Under the pieces are notes generated by a model. The model made no database searches. It had not been told where the DNA came from and saw nothing but the letters and a program-made list of their open reading frames with translations. A DNA stretch of 5,364 bases from Candidatus Omnitrophota bacterium (GTDB taxonomy: Bacteria > Omnitrophota > Gorgyraeia > Gygaellales > Profunditerraquicolaceae), in contig JAHISH010000014.1 in assembly GCA_018818365.1 (NCBI GenBank), positions 1-5,364 of the forward strand, written 5' to 3'. Each line of letters starts with the position of its first letter. The first letter of the stretch is position 1. Below are positions 1 to 5,364 of the stretch, in pieces. A program made the translations under genes and the position numbers.

Positions 1-180
1 CTCTCCATTATATCCAGAAGCACCGAGATTAATTGACGGCGCGATATTGTCATCTCCAAAGACCTGCGCATAGTTAAACGGATATTTCCAATTCCATGTT
101 GAAACAGGGGCTTCCTTCTTAACGATGAGAGGAATCCGAAGTCCTTTCTCCATTACCCCCCCAATAACCGGCGTAACGTA
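1..180 (-). other. Start of a further, unrecognised module
   Basis: Residues 1729-1788 change from the acidic linker to a compact, aromatic composition: VTPVIGG, then VSTWNWKYPFNY, then INLGASGYNGE at the window edge. This looks like the first strands of a new folded, probably extracytoplasmic domain, which continues past position 1. I cannot assign a family. The frame is open to the first base. Confidence 0.5.
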
Positions 181-3100
181 TTCTAAACGATCTTGCGGTC
201 TCTGTACGACCTCATCCTCAGCAGAACCTGTCTCTTCCTGAGCAGTATGCGTAGTAACCGCATCATCTTCTTCACTAAGGGCCTGCGCATCTATGCCTTC
301 GGAAGCAGAGACAACTTCTATTTCGTCAGTAAGATTCAATGCGGCGATCGGCTCACCTACCTCCGCTTCAATAATAGGCTCTTCAAGAAAACTCAGCGGC
401 TCTACGTGCGGGACCGGATAAGAAATAATTCTTTGCGGCAACGCAACGTTTGTGTTATCTGTCACGGCAACGCTAATACGCGTTCCTTCTGCCGCGGCAA
501 GAGCCAATGCCTCAAGATTCCTGGGTTGAGTCTCTACGATAAGCTCACGTTGCGGCGCAGGAGAACGTACCCATTCAGTCACTGCGGCAAGCGTATCGGC
601 GTATGCGGGACTGGCGAAGCTGATATTCAAGGCCATTATTCCGTTAAGGACGCGGCTAAGGAATGGTTTAAGTGAATGTCCTTTTGACGCGGGGGCCAGA
701 CTTACGCCATCAAGCACCGTCATCTTTCGCGTCGCCTTTTCTGTACCGTCTACTTTCTCGACAGAAATCTCCGCGATATAGATGCCTGCGGCGGCCGCTC
801 TTCCATTGCGATCGATTGCCTCCCAACGAAGAGTGTGTTCACCTGCGTGCGTAGAAAGCCCTATGCGTTCTTCTATAACCTGGCCGACACTATTATAAAT
901 CTTCAATGAGACTGCTTCTGCGCCTGCGGGCACAGAATAGCGGATCGTTGTTCCTTCCAGACCAAAAGGATTGGGATAGTTAGTAAGGCTGAATGAAAAT
1001 TCATCGCTGGGCTCATTGTTACGTTCTTCTTCGCTGATAACGGTAGGAATAGAATCTCCCAAAAGGCTTCTCAATAACGCAGGATACCACGCCTCTTCCG
1101 GCTGCCATTGCGCGCTCCAATACCCTTCTTGCGCCGGACTATAACCAAGCGCATCAACAGCAGGCCTGGGGCCGGCGCGGTAGGTATTAAGGATACTGAA
1201 TCGTGAAAGAGGGTAGGCGCCTCGGATAAGGTCATTAATAAACCATTCGTAAATAAGCTCTTTGGGCCTGCCAACGCTTGCTTCTCCGGTAAAGGCAAAT
1301 TCTCCAAGTGCAATAGCCGGTCTTTCTGCGGCATCCTCATAAAGAACATTAAGCTGCCACTCGATCTCAGTAAGTTTCTTGGCAAATAATTCATTTGCAG
1401 AAAGTGCCGCGTTCTGGCGTAAGACCGGGTCAGTATATCCGTCCAGCTCCACCACATCCAGATAGCGCGAAGGTATCGCGGTAACCTCGGACCAATCCCT
1501 TCCTCCCGGCTCATACGGATTAAGGGTCATCACAAACTTCACGTTACGCGCACCCTCCTGCTCAAAAATCTCACCCACATGAATCCAGGCGTCCTTAAAT
1601 TTCACGATATCGGTACGCGCGCGCATCCCCCACGGGAACCAGAAGTATGGTTCATGGAAGAGGCGTAAATAAATCGTATCAAGCCCGGACATCTCGGAAG
1701 CAATCGCATGTAAGAGCGAATCCAACAACCCGGCATTTACTGCATCTAAGACTCTATTCTCATTCACATATCCTGCAATAAAATCATCATAGGAAATCCC
1801 GCCATTATCTCGGTTAATACGGTTAAATCTTTCCCGTTCCGCGTCAATCTTGGCTGCCGCAGTTTCATCAGAGTTCATGCCTTGTGTGATCTGTGCCCAA
1901 CTCCTAAACTCCAAGGTTACCGCAGGAGTTACTCCCAATTCTTCCAGCGCGGTGGCGCGTTCGACGATGTCAGAATAGTGGTTATCCGCATCGTCTGTTT
2001 CGCGTATCGGCTCAAAGATGGTGGTAAAATACGTCCCTACTGACGGGGGCTGACCGAAATAGCGGATATAATTACCTACCCGATGACGCCATCCCGTCCC
2101 TTGAAGGTCATGCCCGGCAACACCCATTGCAATAGGCGCCTGCGTCGCACGATCGATGACCTTGATGTCGCTGATAAGCATTGCTCCCGGCTGATCCGCC
2201 CTCACCATGAAATCAGTCACTGCACTCCAATTAAAACCTACGGGGGCCCTGCTCAAAAGCCAATCAAACGGAACCACTGCCGCCTGGTTATGCCAGCTAT
2301 TGGCAAGAATTTCACCGATGGGATAGGCAAGTTCGTGGCCGAGAGAATCCTTTAAGACAATACTGAAGGTATTGCCTTCCCCGAGTACCAGGAAGCGCAA
2401 GACATGGGTATCCGCATCGGCAACAAAGGAACTCCAGTCAGGGTTATAGATGTCATAGGAAACGGCGGCATTCTGGGTCCGATGATGGATTGTAAAATAT
2501 TCGCCTGAACGGGAGAACCCTGCGTAAATCCACGATCCTTGCGCGATATGTTCATCCGCGACCACCCGGACATTCCCCTCATAGGTCATTGCGCGATTGG
2601 CAACCAGATCGACCGCATTCTGGAAAACCCCATGTAACGAAGAGAAGACCGTCGTCTGCACCCCATTCTGAGAGATCCCGGTATCGGCCTGTCTTCTGAG
2701 CAAATATGCTCCTTCAATGAGTATACCGTCCTCGATAGGATGCTCGTTCTCAAAATACCAAATCTCTCTTCCGTAATGGTAGGAAATCCTATCAATCCTG
2801 GTCAAGTCAAGATGGTTGATTGCGGCGAAATCGCTTAAGGGAATGCAGATTGTCTGGGTGCGATTGGTAAGGTGAATAGGGGTCGTTAACAACGAAGCCG
2901 GCAGGGTTGCACTTACTTTTTCATCCTGCAGCCTGACATACATATCTCCCTCGCCGGAAATCGTGCGTGCTTCGAGAATTAAATATTCGTATTGGCTGAA
3001 ATCTCTTTCGGTGGGATCGATATCGTTCCAACGCACATCCCAATCTGGATTGAACCCATTGGGAGAACCTAACGCGAGGATATTTCTTCCTTGGCCTTCC

Positions 3101-5364
3101 TGAGTGACGACTTTGGGTACTCCCGTCACTATCGGATTATTCTCATGGAAAACTTCCGGATGGAGTACTGCATAGACTTCATGGGCGACATTTTCAACGG
3201 TGGCATCTTCGGGGATAATAATATAGCGCGTACCCGCTTCAAAGTAATTAGCGGTGCCGATCTCTGGAGGCCCACGGACGAAGATAGTATGATAACTATT
3301 CGCTAACTGACTAAGTGTTGCTTCGGAAATACCATATCTGCTCACCATATCTTCTTCTCGTATAGTGCCGTAGTCTGCGATAATCCCTTGGATACCGCCA
3401 TTCTGAGAAACCTGCGTATTGACCTCTTCGCGGGTCTTACCTTCTGCGGAGGCATCAGCAGGAATAGTATTTTCTTCTAAACCTCTCAACAATGCTTCAA
3501 TCTGTTTTCTCTTCTGCTCCACTAACTCTCTTATGCGCACTGCCTCTTCCATTAAGCTAACAAAGCGTGTAAAATCTTTCTGTGCCAAGGCCTCATTCAT
3601 CTGGGCAGTAATAGGCATTTGCAGCCTTTCAATCTCAAGCTCGATCAACGCCGCCCGCAATTGAATAATTGTTCCCTCATTCCTACTCGGAGCATTTTCC
3701 ATTTCTCTGATCATTTCTTGCAAACGCTCTTCTTTGCCCGTAAGGATAATCTCATAAAGCTCGCGCGAGAGAGATCTCAATGTCGCCTCTTGCGTTTCAT
3801 CTAACTCCTGCGCACGCTGCAGCGCAATGATCTTTTTTGTCTTCGCAACGGCCTTATCCTTTGCCTCTTTCGAAAGAAGAGGGAATGAATTATCTAACAG
3901 ATGATTGGTGGTGTAATCCGCGCTCTCAAATATATTGTGGCGCGATACGAAGTTAAAAAGGTCTCTCTGCGGATAAACTCCCGTATGCGCTTCTACCTGG
4001 CCTTCAACCCCCTCAAGTATCATTCTTCCGATACCCTCTCTGCCGTTTGCGCCGTATACGAACTCTTCCATAAATACGACCGTATCACCAAGAACCGGAA
4101 CTCCGCTGAAAATATTCAATGCCATCTCAATTTCCGGCCCCACAAACATCATCCCTAAGGTTCCGTTGGCAATCATCGAACCGGAAGCACCCAGCGTATG
4201 CCAGAAGGCCGTCTTTTTATCAATAAACCTGTTTTGATTCTCCTTCCACATTCTCCAGAATGCCGGAATATCTAAGAAGAAGATAATGATTGCGCTGCTT
4301 ATGATTAATGCCAAAGTTACTGCTAAAGGATTGGCAAAGGGAACGGGGATTGAAACAATCGTCGCAAGCAATAATCCTTTGGATGAAACCGGCAGCAACC
4401 CTAAGAAGTAAGAGCCTACAAATGTGGAAATCGTAGCAATAATTAACCTCTGGCGCGCTAGAGAAATCAACGTATGCGTAAGCACAAAGAATATAGCCAT
4501 TAAAGCGCTTACGGATTTAACCACAATACTTGAGTTGTCTTTTATGGTAAGACCGAACATAAATGCCGTGTGAGAGGTAAAATCAAGGAAGTGGCGAAGC
4601 GTAATAATATCTTTAAGCTGATGCGCCGTCTTTCTCGAAGTGCTTCTTTGCAGTTCTCTATCCGTAGCAACCTTTGCTTGGGTCACTACTTTAATCGCCA
4701 TATTACCCGGGAGGCTAATCTTATATCCCCATACCGCTAAAGCTAACGGAACAAGTATATGCCTTAAGAAAAACTGGTAGAGAATAAGCATGGTAAATGC
4801 TTCAAGAAACCAATCTATTGCCTTTACGGTAAATCCTGTGATGCGATTGCTTAATAAGAGCCTCAAAGCACCACCGATTACAGGAATTCTTAAGAGAATG
4901 CGTAATGGCAATCCTTTAAAGAGCTGATATTGATCTTGGCTAAAGGCATCAGACAAGTGACGGACTATGTTTTTAAGAAGTTTCTGTTCGTATGCAGAAT
5001 CCATGTCGGGATATATTTTCCCGATTACTTCTTCCAATCCAATACTGGGGCCGCGGGTAAGCGGTGAAGCAAAATGCCAGATACCAAATGCAATTAACGC
5101 AGCTACGGCCATCCCTGCAAATCCTACTAAATAGGTAAAGGCAAATGCAGCTAACCCGCCGTAAGAAGGAGCGATGGAGATGAAGTGTAAAATGGCATAC
5201 CCGATACCTAAAGTAGAGAGCATATTTATTACAGGAACTATTGCTTTCTTAATAGAAACAATCGGGCTGGAGGATGTCTCTGCTCTCACCACTGCGCCGA
5301 GCACATCCTTAAGCGCCGCTTCCATCTCATTATGCAGGCCTTCGCCGTCGGGCGTCAGTGTACC
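1..5364 (-). CDS. Giant multidomain membrane-anchored GH26-like glycoside hydrolase protein, partial at both ends
   Basis: One minus-strand frame is open over all 1788 codons, and its translation is coherent from end to end. Start and stop are outside the window, so the full length is unknown. Domain order: polytopic membrane region (38-428), coiled-coil stalk (496-632), possible LysM-like region (660-765), two carbohydrate-binding-like beta-sandwiches (772-892, 904-1073), GH26-like catalytic domain (1076-1432), FlgD/T9SS-type sandwich (1454-1552), signal-peptide-like segment (1563-1591), acidic linker (1650-1728) and an unrecognised module. Typical GH26 enzymes are a few hundred residues long, so this is several times larger. 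The inferred role is cell-surface binding and hydrolysis of a beta-linked polysaccharide such as mannan or a mixed-linkage glucan; the substrate cannot be read from sequence. Only one cysteine (residue 840) occurs in 1788 residues, which fits an exported protein without disulfides. No promoter, ribosome site or neighbouring gene is visible. Confidence is high that this is the real gene and moderate for its function. Confidence 0.8.
181..417 (-). other. Acidic low-complexity linker
   Basis: Residues about 1650-1728 are dominated by Glu, Asp, Ala, Val and Thr, with runs such as LSEEDD and QEETGSAEDE and few aromatic residues after residue 1658. This looks like a flexible, negatively charged tether between folded modules. 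No function beyond spacing can be supported. Confidence 0.6.
592..678 (-). other. Internal signal-peptide-like segment
   Basis: Residues about 1563-1591 have the three parts of a Sec signal peptide: a basic start (GHSLKPFLSR), a hydrophobic core (VLNGIMALNISFA) and a small-residue cleavage-type end, SPAYA followed by Asp. It lies some ten residues after the end of the FlgD-like sandwich. The core is short and broken by Asn, so a true transmembrane role is doubtful. There is no stop codon before it and no convincing ribosome site in front of the nearby ATG codons (residues 1548 and 1577), so I read it as part of the giant protein: a fusion relic, a cleavage point or a short membrane-associated segment. 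Confidence 0.5.
709..1005 (-). other. FlgD-like / T9SS type A sorting-like beta-sandwich
   Basis: Residues about 1454-1552 carry the hallmarks of the FlgD Ig-like and T9SS type A C-terminal family: NYPNPFG near the start, TTIRYSVP, the strand VSLKIYNSVGQVI, then AGEHTLRWEAIDRNGR, AAAGIYIAEI and the final TRKMTVL. In Bacteroidota and several uncultivated phyla this fold sits at the extreme C-terminus and directs secretion or surface attachment. Here it follows the catalytic domain after a short linker, as expected for a secreted glycoside hydrolase, but the reading frame runs on for at least 236 more residues. Assignment to the fold is confident. A sorting role is uncertain because of the internal position. 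Confidence 0.85.
1300..1302 (-). other. Predicted catalytic nucleophile Glu1355 of the GH26-like domain
   Basis: This GAA codon encodes the Glu in IALGEFAFTG, at the end of the seventh barrel strand by position. It follows the usual P-x-x-x-x-G/A-E-F/W pattern for clan GH-A nucleophiles and lies 117 residues after the proposed acid/base. Confidence 0.68.
1651..1653 (-). other. Predicted catalytic acid/base Glu1238 of the GH26-like domain
   Basis: This GAA codon encodes the Glu of the R-L-F-H-E block. In GH26 the glutamate directly after the conserved His at the end of barrel strand 4 donates the proton to the glycosidic oxygen. Arg at minus 4 and His at minus 1 are both kept. The residue after it is Pro rather than the Met-Asn of classic mannanases. 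Confidence 0.7.
2146..2655 (-). other. Beta-sandwich module 2, galactose-binding / CBM-like
   Basis: Residues about 904-1073 are again rich in beta strands and aromatic residues (for example GSWIYAGF, GEYFTIHH, ISDIKVID). The second half, from THVLRFLVLGEG through FSIVLKDSLG to the closing SDIKVID strand, has the order seen in jelly-roll binding modules that pack against glycoside hydrolases: a strand with a bulky hydrophobic core, a 'KDSLG' turn, a V-P-F-D-W stretch and a terminal D-I-K-V strand. It leads straight into the catalytic domain with only a few residues between. The length of about 170 residues could hold one enlarged sandwich or one sandwich plus a linker. The binding function is inferred. 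Confidence 0.5.
2689..3051 (-). other. Beta-sandwich module 1, galactose-binding / CBM-like
   Basis: Residues about 772-892 show the pattern of galactose-binding-like jelly-roll modules: an opening WDVRWND segment, then D-x-SQYEYLILEA (residues compatible with the common 'D-x-S-x-Y-x-x-L-x-F/L' strand), alternating strands through YVRLQD, a closing phrase CIPLSDF followed by LDLTRIDRISYHYG, and a final strand LIEGAYLL. Such modules in carbohydrate-active enzymes often bind glycan chains and keep the enzyme on its substrate. Placement just before a second similar module and a glycoside hydrolase domain supports a carbohydrate-binding role. No CBM family can be assigned by eye. It contains the only cysteine of the window's protein (residue 840). 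Confidence 0.55.
3070..3387 (-). other. Possible LysM-like region between stalk and binding modules
   Basis: Residues about 664-718 follow the outline of a LysM repeat: an acidic pair before a helix (REEDMVSRYGIS), a second helix (EATLSQLANS), then a glycine and a hydrophobic strand ending in proline (AGTRYIIIP). Residues about 713-765 could be a degenerate second copy, with PEDATVENVAHEVY followed by ENNPIV. LysM modules bind N-acetylglucosamine polymers such as peptidoglycan or chitin. The match is by eye, is imperfect (the two copies overlap at IIIP), and could be chance resemblance in a small alpha/beta linker domain. Confidence is low. Confidence 0.3.
3469..3879 (-). other. Charged alpha-helical / coiled-coil stalk
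   Basis: Residues about 496-632 are rich in Glu, Lys, Arg, Gln, Leu and Ile and almost free of Gly and aromatic residues. Pro is rare, with single breaks near residues 559 and 584. Leucine and isoleucine recur at heptad-like spacing, for example around 533-555, 569-583 and 604-628. The region follows directly on the last hydrophobic segments and precedes the beta-rich extracellular-type domains, so the natural reading is a rod that lifts the binding and catalytic modules away from the membrane. That role is inferred from composition and position only. Confidence 0.7.
4081..5253 (-). other. Polytopic membrane region of the giant protein
   Basis: Residues about 38-428 hold repeated long hydrophobic stretches. 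The clearest are at 42-66, 71-98, 189-213, 284-303, 307-328, 330-347 and 348-367. Weaker or amphipathic stretches lie at 151-172 and 396-428. They are separated by charged loops, the largest at about 99-148 and 216-280. I count at least six or seven likely transmembrane helices by eye, and the exact number and orientation are uncertain. I recognise no transporter or glycosyltransferase signature (no DXD/QxxRW pair or nucleotide-binding loop stands out). The region may serve as a membrane anchor or as part of an export or synthesis module that begins upstream of the window. The segment before residue 38 is hydrophilic, so the protein does not begin here. Confidence 0.8.

Larger units (their letters stand above)
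1069..2139 (-). other. GH26-like glycoside hydrolase catalytic domain
   Basis: Residues about 1076-1432 match the outline of glycoside hydrolase family 26, a clan GH-A (beta/alpha)8 barrel whose members include endo-beta-1,4-mannanases, lichenases and beta-1,3-xylanases. The key block is LRLFHEPYFWFPWG: Arg1234, His1237 and Glu1238 (expected acid/base) with Trp1242 and Trp1245. Then come a KFKDAWIHV helix, a GARNVKFVMTLNP strand, the YLDVVELDGY strand with Asp1308 and Tyr1310, and IALGEFAFTG with Glu1355 as the expected nucleophile. The order, and spacings of about 72 residues from Glu1238 to Tyr1310 and 117 to Glu1355, agree closely with what I recall for Cellvibrio Man26A. The barrel start (FGQPPSVGTYF) also fits the family. 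A retaining endo-type hydrolase acting outside the cell is the likely role. The specificity is open, and a divergent or new subfamily is possible. Confidence 0.75.

Noticed and set aside
193..675. A 160-codon plus-strand open stretch.
   Set aside because: It lies opposite the coherent giant gene, and its translation is rich in Arg, Ser and Cys with no domain-like pattern. It is a shadow of the minus-strand frame.
634..723. Start of a separate downstream gene at ATG codons for residues 1548 or 1577.
   Set aside because: There is no stop codon before them in the same frame. The only purine-rich stretch, ahead of residue 1548, is weak and too far away, so continuous translation is the simpler reading.
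1071..1514. A 147-codon minus-strand open stretch in another frame.
   Set aside because: It overlaps the GH26-like catalytic core in a shifted frame. The giant frame carries the conserved motifs, and this one carries none.
1615..1627. Alternating CG-rich run near 1615-1627 as a possible structural or regulatory site.
   Set aside because: It is explained by consecutive arginine and alanine codons of the GH26-like domain just after the FPWG motif.
3160..3183. H-E-V-Y-A-V-L-H (residues 728-735) as a zinc metallopeptidase motif.
   Set aside because: The spacing between the two histidines is HExxxxxH rather than HExxH, and no downstream glutamate motif is seen.
3901..4158. An 85-codon plus-strand open stretch opposite the end of the membrane region; other short stretches at 672-854, 2083-2355, 2352-2582, 2586-2795, 3091-3306, 3419-3664 and 3619-3804 were also considered.
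   Set aside because: None has a recognisable motif or clear ribosome site, and all lie wholly inside the giant gene in competing frames.

Overview
The whole window is the inside of one very large protein-coding gene on the minus strand. Read from position 5364 down to position 1, one frame runs for 1788 codons with no stop. Both ends are still open, so the start codon and the stop codon both lie outside the window. There is no intergenic DNA, RNA gene, mobile element or CRISPR array. Residue numbers used here count from position 5364 as residue 1; residue n lies at positions 5365-3n to 5367-3n.

Read in protein order, right to left on the map, the product has these regions: a polytopic membrane region (about residues 38-428), a charged helical and coiled-coil stalk (about 496-632), a short region that may contain LysM-like repeats (about 660-765), two beta-sandwich regions resembling galactose-binding or carbohydrate-binding modules (about 772-892 and 904-1073), and a TIM-barrel-like glycoside hydrolase domain resembling family GH26 (about 1076-1432) with both catalytic glutamates in place. 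These are followed by a FlgD/T9SS-type C-terminal beta-sandwich with the NYPNPF motif (about 1454-1552), a signal-peptide-like hydrophobic stretch ending in AYA-D (about 1563-1591), an acidic linker (about 1650-1728), and the start of another module that I do not recognise.

The layout suggests a membrane-anchored giant cell-surface protein. The helical stalk and binding modules would present a polysaccharide-cleaving domain outside the cell, with further modules continuing beyond. The arrangement is odd because a domain that is normally the C-terminus of secreted proteins, followed by a segment that looks like an N-terminal signal peptide, sits in the middle of the chain. This suggests past fusion of neighbouring genes, or cleavage of the product into parts.

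The organism is probably an uncultivated bacterium. A giant open frame combining membrane segments with carbohydrate-active modules, an NYPNPF sorting-like domain, intermediate GC content and mixed codon use (frequent CTT, TTA, GCG and GCA) recalls Candidatus Omnitrophota, in which giant genes of this sort are known. This placement is an inference; other lineages with NYPNPF domains (FCB group, Poribacteria-like, Cloacimonadota) are not excluded.
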